Positions 21,983 through 32,200 of a stretch of DNA of 36,913 nucleotides are shown here, one piece after another. The notes beneath the pieces are model-generated. The model was not told the origin of the DNA. It made no database searches and saw only the letters and a program-made list of their open reading frames with translations. Location of the stretch: the NCBI RefSeq assembly GCF_000003605.2, contig NW_003116455.1:731983-768895 (forward strand), read 5' to 3'. A program made the position numbers and the translations under genes. The stretch is from Saccoglossus kowalevskii. Lineage: Eukaryota; Hemichordata; Enteropneusta; Harrimaniidae. Each line of letters starts with the position of its first letter. Positions within the stretch are counted from its first letter, which is position 1.

Positions 21983-22835
21983 CATAAAATGATTGTGTGT
22001 ATTTGCTTATGTACGTAAAATAGCTGTATTTTAATGATTCAGTTGATAATAAATGCTATTATGTGAGCTTCGGTGATGTGTAATCTTTTCATCCAAAATT
22101 GTAACATTTTCAAAATAATTTGAATAATTCATTCTGCTTGTTCCCCAAAGTATTGAAATTGGAGGAAAACATTCAAAAAATGCACAAAATTGGTACAACC
22201 AAATCATCGAATATGTACAATTTATGTGCATTGCATGATGGGAAAAGGTAGACTGGACATGCATGACATTTGCGTCAAGTGAAGGACAACAAGAATTGCT
22301 CATACAACAGTTGTGCATACTTGAGTTAAAGGTCAAAGGTTACTAGTTGACTTTTTATGAAAGATTATTTTATGTACAATAACGTAGAATCTCTGTACAA
22401 CTATATTCCTGCTGATGAATGAACAGTTATCTATAGATTGTTCTATGGACATAATACAGGTTTGTTGATGTTATGTGATACATTTGGATGAATTACACAA
22501 TACAACTTTCAATTGTTTTCATATCACAGCCTAATGTTGGTGATCATTTCAAGTCCCATGTGAATAACATCAGAAACTGCCCTATTTATAATGATTCTGT
22601 TGAAGCAAAGAGCGAGTTTCTAATTATACTGGCCAGTTCTCTACATTAACAGCTCCCCATCAAATTAAAGGATTCCCCCAAGATCCACATGTAGAGGAAT
22701 ACTTTAATATCAAATGCCTCTGTCAACTAGTACAGTGACCCCTCGCTATGTCACAGGTGTTGGGATCCAAGAAAAAAAATTATTGAGAACAGACTGGTAA
22801 CTTTCACTTAAACATGTTAGTCAGTTGGAAACGAG
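21983..22835. other. Intergenic spacer, nothing recognised
   Basis: AT-rich DNA between the Mutator-like element and the R2 copy. A minus-strand open frame at 22031-22336 has no known motif or splice support. Confidence 0.35.
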
Positions 22836-23220
22836 GGACCAGTTATCAAGTTTGAACAAAATTCGTTCATGTACCAACGAGATCCAGGTCCACAATGATG
22901 AAAATGTGCGAGTGTTATTCATTTTTGGCCCTATAATGGCTGCCATTCGGCCATTTTGAATCAGATCAAAAAACAAATGCAGATACATATGTTCGATCCA
23001 TGTATGCGAGAAGTTTTAAACTTGATCGATCAAGGCATGTCAGATATATGGATCCACTACTTTATTTTTTTAAACAAAATAGCCACTTTTTAAATTCGTA
23101 AAATAAATTAATGTGCATCATGGTCTATATTTGTTCAATGTATCCACAATGTTTTAACAAATCTCTCCATACACAAGTGATATCAGGTTTCAAAATGGTG
23201 AAAATGTGTTATTTGGCCAT
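22836..23220 (+). repeat. Family R2, diverged copy 2
   Basis: This repeats the order of landmarks in 2585-3265: TTTGAACAAAATTCGTTCAT, GATCCAGGTCCA, a GTGAAAATGTGCG block, AAACTTGATCGATCAAGGCA, and then the beginning of a second unit ending GTGAAAATGTGTTATTTGG. It is clearly older or more decayed than copy 1. Confidence 0.65.
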
Positions 23221-24428
23221 CTTGTACTAATTCTACTCAATGATGAGGCGCATGTATTTTACCAAGGTCAAATACTAACCTATTGGTAGATGTGTATATA
23301 ATTCATTTCTAAATCAAGTGCAGTTAGACATACATGTACGTGCGTTTATTTCACATTTCCATCTGCCACTTCTATTGATTTGTTCATAGATGCCCCTCCC
23401 CCTGCCATTATATGACTTTAATATATGCCCAACCTTCACAGAAAGACCACCTCCCAGCTATGGATCGATTCCTTGGGTGACCATTATAGACAGGTTAGAC
23501 TGTAGTGTGTTTATGGGGTATGTGTACATCAAGTTTGCAAAACAGTGCAATTAGGATAATAGTAAGGACTCTAGATATAACACAAAATAAAAATATTTTT
23601 TTTTTCTATTCTTTAATCCCATTTTAAGGTGAAAAAGCTGACATACCAGATACATACTGATGCTGTTTAATTTTAATTAATAAACACTATTCTAGAATCT
23701 CTGTACTTTGAAGTCTACAAGATCCTCTACAAAAAAGAATTACAATTTCTTGCTCTATTAGAATAGCAACTATATGCAGGACCATTAAAATTAAACTTAT
23801 TTTGACCACAGTTGTACCACCACCATTTATGCAAGTCTATGCTTATTACGGCAACAGAACAAAATTTCTTTTACAGAACATTTTTTTTTCTATAATTGTC
23901 GCTTGTCTACAAGAAATAGTTTCCTAGTATACTGGTCATCTGTGTCTACTTCCGCATACGAAAACTTGCGTGGCTCAAGAAATTGCTGTCAATTCAATTG
24001 ACCAGTGAATTGTTTTCCCATGATTCAATCAGGGATTTTTTTAAACAGGGGTGCAGCGCCCTCATGCCATGGCCATGCACCCCTTATCCTGGGAAGCAGA
24101 TCCTCTGGCAACCATAAAATTCTGATTGACCAGGGATCACATGTGGCCAAAGTCTTCAACTGTGACCTGTCTGATAGTAATTTTGGCTCGAAGGAAGCCA
24201 TAGAATGCTCCATTTTAGAATTAACAAAAACTGCACACCCTGGTAGGGAGAATCCTACCCCCCCCCTCTGCTGGCACCGCTGAAATGCAGTGCTCCCTCT
24301 TGCAGTTTTTTTCTAGAAAAACCCCTGCAACTCGTAATTAAAATTTGAATGCTTATAAAACTGCCCCTAGAACCTCTGCATTTGTAGAAGATATTACTGA
24401 CCTCAGGAAGCACATAGGCTAACTCTAT
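23221..24428. other. NGRN downstream region
   Basis: Non-coding DNA 3' of the NGRN stop codon (minus strand). It contains A/T runs and a C-rich stretch near 24260. Open frames at 24005-24283 (plus) and 24025-24213 (minus) overlap one another and carry no motif. No poly(A) signal stands out close to the NGRN stop. Confidence 0.35.
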
Positions 24429-25818
24429 TTATATACGATAGAGAAAATTGCCTTCTTTATCATAAAACCGATTTCCACTTTTGATAATTTTCATGGGTTT
24501 TGCGTTTTTTAAGAATTTTACGTCAGATAACTTGAAGTCATATTCTTCATCACCAATATGAGGATCATCAATTTCATCCGTGTTTTCATCGTTATCATCT
24601 CTAATGTCAATTTCTGATATGTCAGAATCATAAATTGTCATATTATCAGTCTTATTTTGATTCTTGATTGCTTTCACTGCATCAGTATTCAGCTTTGTAT
24701 CACTGTGTTCCAATTTTTGATCAGATTCATTCAGTTGTTTTTGTTGCAATTGCTGAAGTTTTTCAGTAACTTGAACACTTGTAAGTGCAATTTTAGTAAA
24801 TGTACCAAGTTGATTATTTTGAAATTTTAATTTTGAATGATGTTTTGTTTTAGAGATCACCATCAGCGAATCAACTTCATCATCAGCACCGCTTTTCAAT
24901 GTTTTTTGACTTTCCTGTTTTTCCTGCGCCAGTAACCCAACATTACTTATCACCACCTCATCTTGTTTCCTCGCTCTCCTTACATTTGGAACATATTTAC
25001 TTTTTAAAATCCTAATAACGGCAATTTCAGAAACATCAAAACTTTTCGCTAGGCGCTTGACAGTCCACTCATCGGGGTGTTCTTGACTCAGGTATCTTAA
25101 TTGTTTCATTGCATCTCTGCTTAAAACTCTCACTTCTTTGAAACCCTTGGATAGTTCTTGTGTTGCTCTTGCTCGTATCATACCATACTGACGACGCCTG
25201 CTTTCTCTACAACATAGTAAACGTAAAATTGTGAATTAATAGCTTTATGCAAAGAAGATAAAAATGTTTATATTGGAACGTTTTGATGAAGGTACTGCAT
25301 TAAAAGCAAATCTCCAATAGATGTGCATTTAAATAAAAAATTATTTGTGGTATACTCTAACATTAAAAAATTACATAATTTGATCATAGAAACACATCAT
25401 CAACTTGATGATAGAAAGCAGGTGTTGGCACAAGTGATAACGGGGGGGGGGTTTACTTTAACCAATGCTTCAGAATGAGATGGTGACCCCCACCCTTGCA
25501 TGCCTCATATGTGTATTTCTGCATTATAAGTTAAATAATAGAACAGATATAGGAGTATGTCAAAAAAATATTTGCCACCCCGAGATTTCAGATGGGTGAT
25601 CTTTTTAGTGCTTACCTTTCGATTGCTCCAAGGTAATTTGGATCATCATGTTTAACATCCTCCTCGTTCCTCGCCACCCGCCGCTTCATGTCATTTAAGA
25701 CTCTCTCATATGAAGTGTATACTGCTGAACTAGATATGCACTTGGCGGACTTAACTTGTTTATAACTTAACTTCACCAGTTGTCTTACAATCATTATACC
25801 TGCGGAAGATGGCGTCAT
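24429..25818 (-). CDS. NGRN: Neugrin, mitochondrial rRNA/ribosome assembly factor
   Basis: There are two coding exons on the minus strand, 25818-25616 and 25206-24429, joined in phase 2 to give 326 aa (human neugrin 291). The family core is at about residues 100-142, including RYLSQEHPDEWTVKRLAKSF and the following VSEIAVIRILKSKY, a helical block like a helix-turn-helix. The very conserved C-terminus YDKEGNFLYRI (316-326) matches the neugrin ending. The N-terminus (MTPSSAGIMIVRQLVKLSYK) is basic and hydroxylated, fitting a mitochondrial targeting signal. A strongly acidic stretch lies at about 260-292. In mammals neugrin acts in mitochondria with pseudouridine synthase RPUSD4 and partners in 16S rRNA modification and large-subunit assembly. 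The function here is inferred from homology. M9 is an alternative start. The splice donor is GAAAG|GTAAGC and the acceptor TTGTAG. The gene is divergent from DCP2. Confidence 0.93.
25207..25615 (-). other. NGRN intron
   Basis: This 409-bp GT-AG intron contains a run of ten G on the plus strand (25442-25451), which is C-rich in the NGRN transcript. Nothing else is recognised. Confidence 0.9.
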
Positions 25819-26228
25819 TTTGAACTAAAAAAAACACACAATCCAATGTGCGTGCGATCAAGTCTTTGACTCGTACAGCTGTCTATTTGCGAGCGTTATG
25901 TTACTACTACTAAATCAGAGGTACGTGTACATTTAAATATAGAATTATTATATCATATTAGAATATACGTTATCAGAAGTTAAAAAACGTATACCATGCT
26001 GCGCAGTGATAATGGACATAGCAATCAAATCAGTATTATCAGAGGTACATTACCTCTGGTATTATAATGAATGAGATAGACTACCGTAGTGCCGCGAGAT
26101 TTCACGAGATTTGGACGAAAGTGAGGCTTCCGGTGTTCGAGGGAAATCCCATTTGAAAGTTTGTTTACCAGCTTTACCGTGTCGTCTTGTTCACTGCATG
26201 TGACTTGAACGTATCGTATTTCGACAGA
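25819..26228. promoter_or_regulatory. Shared divergent promoter region NGRN / DCP2
   Basis: 410 bp separate the two start codons. An ETS/GABPA-type site CTTCCGG is at 26127-26133, about 100 bp before the DCP2 ATG. Next to it is a GCGAGATTTCACGAGATTT stretch (about 26093-26111) resembling a degenerate TCTCGCGAGA element. Both are typical of TATA-less housekeeping promoters. No TATA box is seen. Bidirectional use is inferred from geometry. Confidence 0.6.
26198..26203 (+). promoter_or_regulatory. Start-stop minimal uORF (ATGTGA) before DCP2
   Basis: An ATG followed at once by TGA lies 25 nt upstream of the DCP2 start codon. Such start-stop elements can stall ribosomes in leaders of other genes. 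Whether this one is inside the transcript depends on the unknown transcription start. Confidence 0.3.
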
Positions 26229-29200
26229 ATGGAAAGCTCAAAACCACCAAGAGATGTTATTCCAGAAGAGATTTTGACTGACCTTTGCAGGTAACTTACT
26301 TTTTTTAGTGTATCATAGTAGTACTAAAATCATATTATCATGGGCAAGTTGTTGCCTGTAGTCCTGGTTTGGAATGACACTGACGATGATTGCGGATAGG
26401 CCTCTCTATCCTTGACCTTGACCATTTGCCTTCATGAATTTTCCGTGGTCTGAGAGGTACATGTATACATAGGTTTTGGGCTGTCGTTTATCCAGTAAAC
26501 ATACCTCCGAAACGTCCAGGGTGGTCCTGAGATTTAGTATAGTGTATTTATTTTAAGTTTTGCTGCAATGAACGCTGATTATAACATTTTTGTCTCCAGT
26601 ACTCACGATTGGGTGGAAAAAAAAACATTACAATTCCCCTGGGGGATATTCAAACGGCTACATGATACATGCGTACTAAATGCATCAAAAGTTCAGGTCA
26701 AAACCATTAAATAGGCTGTTCAGAAAATTATTGTTTTTGAATGTCAATTTCAATGGAAATCAAAAGACAAATCTACAACAGCAAACTTAAATAGGGGATT
26801 ACTTCCTGCCCAAGAGTAGACTTCTGTATCAAGTGTGAATCTGTTTCAATCAACTCGCTGGACAGTGTGAAAAACTCATTGTTCGTATCAGCTTTTTCAA
26901 GACTATAGTTGGCTCCTCACTGGTCTGGAAATAGCTATTGCTTTAGGTGTGAATCTGCAAATCTTTCAGGACCATCTGTACATGGGCCGATTGCTGAAGA
27001 ATTGTAGCTCTTTTTGTGTCGGCCTTTAGTCTGTGTGATGGTAAACCGTATGGTAAGAGTTTAATAAACATATTATTAATTGATGACTGTACTTGTATTT
27101 GCGATACCATTTGGCATTGTACATCTGTGTTTTGCAAGTATATTGGAGGAACCTCAACCCTTCTATGTTGATAAAATCTCAATACTGTAAATGCATTTAC
27201 TATACACTGGGTTTTAATTTTGCTATTTTCGCTGATACATGTAAGTAAAATCTGCTAAATTAAATCGACGTGAACATGAAAAATAACAATAAAACTCATT
27301 GTTTTCTTGACAAAATTTGTGAAATTAAAACACAGTGACTATACTCAAAACAACAAAATAGTGAAATAAATGGTTTTACAGTAACTAAAAATAACAAGTT
27401 TAAGTATACCAATTGTCTGTGAGCTCTCGTCTCACTGACTGGTCAGTGCATTAGGATTTCTGAATTTTTGGGTTATCATAACCCAGGGATTGCGTTAACC
27501 CCATATTCTGCTTCCTGAACTCCAATTATTGAAGAAGGACCCAGTTTTTCAGGAAAGCAGGGGTCCAATCTCTAATAAATTTATCCAGGGTCAAATTTCA
27601 AATTCTTAAAATTTTGTAAGTGGGACTCATCTTGCTGAGACACTAGCGCAATTCCATTAATCCATGATTTTGTTTTGGTTTATTATTTTGGTATTCTGAT
27701 TTTGGTTTCATAATTTTTTTTACCGACATGCACCAAGTCTCAACTTTTTATGGTTTAGTCATTATTACACACAGTGGTGCACAATAATATTTTGGGGTAT
27801 TTTGGCAAAATACCACTTGGTTGAAAGTTGAATAGTACATGTATTCAAATACACACTTCCAGTACTGTCTCAGTCGAGTACTAGTGGTAAGTACTGGCCC
27901 TGCCCCTCAAAATTAGGCAAAAATTACACAGGTAGTAAGGTAAGGTTTGTAAGTAAAAGGGTAATTCTTTCTGTGTTATTATAATATGACATTTAATTCT
28001 ATACATATTTGTTTTTCTTGTTTTCTTTAACAGTCGATTCCTCATCAACATTCCTGGAGAAGAAAGAGCTGATCTGGTCAGAGTTTGTTTTCAGATTGAA
28101 CTAGCACACTGGTTTTATTTAGATTTTTACTGTATAGAGAATCCTGAATTGCCTACCTGTGGAATCCGTGAATTTGCCCAAGTTAATATCCTTTTAAATT
28201 AACTCTTGGATGTGGTATGTGTAAAAAATATAACAGTGAAAGTGTTGAAGATATTTGTTGTGCATTGGGAGGGGATGGCTATAAAAAAAATGCAATACAA
28301 TGAGTAGTGCCTACTGGGGGACATCGGACTTTGTAGCAAAAATAGAAAACATTTTGGGCAATATCTGTCAATCATTACTCTGATTTGCAGCCGATGTTTA
28401 TATTTCTAGTTACAACTTATGTAAATGTGAAAACAAAGTGTGTAACCTATTGTAGAATGTTATATCATGGTACATCTTAGTACATCCATGGTTATATCTA
28501 TATCTAGTACTACTTCAGCGTCAAATCAGTGCCTGGAATTGCTGTAAATTTTACTGTTTATCCAACAACTCAGAGCAAAGTGTTCTTTACTCTGTAATTC
28601 TCTAAAAGAAATCTTTGAATCACAATTCCCGAATTACTGTCAGACACGATGTAATTCTATTTGCACATGCGTAACCTACACAGCAACGGGCGAGGGTAGG
28701 ACAAAAATATAAAAAGTCAAAGAAACACCGGTAGACATGCAACCCGGATTATGTCTGCTGCATATTTGAAATGAGGGCAGCTAGAAGAACTATTTAACAC
28801 AGCTGAGAAACACGGATTTCCAGTTGAAAAAATATTTTCAGAGTAAATAGACTGAAATAGAGAATGGTACATGTGTGTTTCGCAGAGAAAATATGGCCGT
28901 GACATAGTTTTTCAACTCCCAAAATGCCCACAAAAAATATGTAAATATTACGCTATAGCCAAAGATAATTTGCATGCTTGTTATCCTTGCTTAGGCAGAA
29001 TAGTGTGCACATTTTCAGAGGCTGGTACAAATTAATTGAAAAGATGATGGCAGTCTTATTTCAGGTGAATTTTTACGATGTGAGTTGAAAACATTGATGT
29101 TTGGTGTACTGCGATTCTGTGTGTTAGGTACATTCAAAAGCTTCCGCTATGTTGACCCCAGGTTTCGCAATATGCGCAAGCGCACAAACGATGAATGCGC

Positions 29201-32200
29201 AAGCGCTGTTCAATTCAGGAACCAGGAATTATTGGTTTATAGAATTGCTCAATGCCAATTTACAGCCGTTTGTAAGACTCTTGTGACCCAGATATTTTGT
29301 GCTGCTTCAAGCAGTTCCACTACATGTTTGTTTCTTTCAATAACATTTGTAGTAAAAAAATATGATTACAGTTTTTGTATAATTTGTCATGAATAATAAT
29401 ATATAGCACTCATTTGGGCAGACATATGTTATTTGTAGCTAAAAAGTACCAGCTTCTTTATTGAACACTCTCTGTTATATTTATGTGTATGGGTGTAAGC
29501 TCCTTGACTACTAATACTTTTCAGACACTGTCCTTATTTACATGAACACTCTCAGAATGTCAATGAAATTATTGCCAATTGGAAAGATTACAAGATGAGT
29601 GTACCAACTCACGGTGCTATAATAGTAGATGAAACATTACAACATGTAAGTTTACCTGCTGTTATTAAAGGGATGTTATGGTAGCAACTGTGGGAAAATG
29701 AGTTAATCAGACATTCTCTAAAAGTTACTAAGCATACTACCATAACAACCTATACTTTATCTAAAATTTTAGATATAGGTGAACACCGTAGTGGATATGC
29801 TGTGTCAGTGTTCGTCTATATGAAATACATGACAGTCCTGTTGCTACCGCGTATCATATGTACTATGCGAGGATACGTGAATTACTTAATTATTTTTCAA
29901 TTGCATGCTTTACTGTCATCGTCGTATTATTCTGAATATGTCATCGCATATTGTTTCGAACATGTGACTGCCATACTCTTTCGAACACCAAACAGCAACA
30001 TTGCCAGCTAAGTTGCTGTCTTGTTCGTAATGCGCATCTCTACACTGTTACATGATTTGTAACAAACCTTTTTTATGAGGGTGTGCTACTAGTATTTGGC
30101 TAAAGGTTAGCATTGAATGACGTGCATCAGACGTGATGTGCATTAGACTGTGCATTAGACATCTTGTTTTGATAACTTTTCCATTTATTATATACCGGCA
30201 GTAATTGAAAGGCAATTACATCATAATCTTCTATTTATATTCACAATGTTCAAGTCCCCCCACTCCTTGTTTGACATCTCCTGTTGAGGTTGGTTTGGTT
30301 CAACTTGTTCTAATCGCTTCATGACTGTAGTACTCTAAATTTCAGGAAACGTATCAAAAATAGAATTGACTTAATTTGTTCAGGGGCTGTTGATTCACGA
30401 CATGCAAAATAGGATTCCAAGGCAGGTCTTAAATATAGTTTATATATTTCTTTATATAGGTATTATTGGTACAAGGCTACTGGGCTAAAGCTAGCTGGGG
30501 GTTTCCAAAAGGTAAAGTGAACAAAGATGAAAGTGAACATCAATGTGCAATCAGAGAGGTACGAGTAAATATTCTTTGTGTTTTATTATACACTGTGTTG
30601 AAGTTTCTCCCAAACTCGGGTTGTTTTTTAGGTTCAAGTTACTGAAAGTATTTACCTTGTTTTATATACCGGTATATACTTTCATGGTTGTTAAAAACAA
30701 TACAAAGCATGTCACTGTCAAACCTGTGTTTAGGGACTTCATTAAAATGATCTTTATGGACAAAGGGGTATTTTAATGATATAATATTTCGTATAGAAAA
30801 TAATGATATAAAACTGCAACTGAAACAAGTTTATTTATGTTGATCAAAATCAAACAACTTTGACTTGAGAAAATTAAAAATTCCTTGAATTCTAATTATT
30901 ATTTTTGGCTCTAAACAAAGGCCAATCTGCAAAAATGTTGCTAAAACGCTTGTCACCTAAACAGTTGGTCTTTTTATATACACAGGTTGCTCATACATTA
31001 TGTTTTGTGACGAGGTACCATGCAACTAGGTTTATTGTTTACAAATTATAATCCACGACTGGCAGGATGCGTGTCGGTCGGTACATAATTATAATAACAA
31101 CTGGACAATAGTCCTGGTCGGAAGCATTTCCGTGGTGATCGCTAATTTTGACTGCCGGTCGCGGCCGACCGCCGCCGACCAGCGTGGCGAGATCCCTGCT
31201 AATAAGGGTCACTACAGGCAGCTGGTCACTAACACAAGTTTGACTGTAGTATCTGATCGTCTTTTCTATTGCCGAGTACTGTTAAATAAATAATAATTCA
31301 GAGAAAATGAATTTCATACAAAACACCCAAAAAGTTCTTTCAGTGAAAATTAATTCCAGCTAAAATATTTTACAGTACTATGCACCATGTGTTTTTAAAG
31401 CATTCTATATCGGTATTTGTGTTTCTAAAAACATCAACATGTGTCAAACTTTAAATTACTGTTGAATACTTTATTTTCGCTGGAGGGATGATTCCGTGAA
31501 AATAAAATCCAGCGAATATACTTTTTTTCGTATATTTCACATTAAACTCATCAAAAATCAGTGAAAATAAATTCCATACAAAACGCCCAAAAATCCTTTT
31601 CAGCAAAAATTTATTCCAGCGAAAATACAGTATTCCACAGTAAATTTTTACAAATTTTCTACCTAATATGCTTGATCAAGTAAGAGAGACCAAAAAAAAA
31701 ACAGACATACTAAAAAATAAAATTCTGTCATTTATTTGAATCTGAACCTGAAATACAGAACAATCTGGAGCTAACTTCTAAATTGTTTATTTCATGTTCA
31801 CCAATTGTAGGAACTTCATGTAGTGAAGTCCTACTAGGCAAGTTCAGTGTTTGTATTTTCATAAATAAAAGTAATTTACTTCTCATCAAGCGTATAAGGT
31901 AAATGGTGAAATAAAACCTTTGCTGAATATACGACTTGTGTTGCCATCAGTTCATGATCTTGTGCGCTTCCATCACACAACCTCAGTGCACAAAAGCTGT
32001 ATCCAGTCCATGAAGATTACTTAAATATGACGGTGTTTGCTAACATTTTTTCTTTTATATTTAATAGGTTTTAGAAGAGACGGGCTTTAATATCAGTAAT
32101 TACATAGACGAAAATGAATATATTGAAGAGCGAATAAATGAACAAATAGTTCGACTGTATATTATCCCATATGTGCCAGACGACACTAAATTTCAACCCA

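Larger units (their letters stand above)
30559..32067 (+). other. DCP2 intron 4
   Basis: This 1509-bp GT-AG intron splits the Nudix box between RE and VLEETG. It carries a decayed F1 fragment (about 31300-31378), F1 copy B (31459-31640) and a GC-rich patch (about 31060-31210) containing CGGTCGCGGCCGACCG. No nested gene is recognised. Confidence 0.85.

Noticed and set aside
24005-24283. 92-codon plus-strand frame downstream of NGRN
   Set aside because: No homologous motif is recognised, and a minus-strand frame covers the same bases.
25442-25451. Ten-G run as a G-quadruplex
   Set aside because: A single G run without further G tracts nearby does not meet the usual four-tract pattern. It is a simple homopolymer in the NGRN intron.
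26943-27182. 79-codon minus-strand frame in DCP2 intron 1, considered as a retroelement fragment
   Set aside because: I could not find a reverse-transcriptase, integrase or protease motif in it, so a retroelement call is not supported.
29085-29396. 103-codon plus-strand frame inside DCP2 intron 2
   Set aside because: It has no recognisable domain, and its position within an intron on the same strand and its composition fit chance read-through.
28182-29524. GT-AG splicing of DCP2 intron 2 (GTTAAT donor, TTCAG acceptor)
   Set aside because: The join shifts the frame and reaches TGA after six codons. It also loses the residues aligned with vertebrate VFSHCP. The donor is also a poor U1 match.
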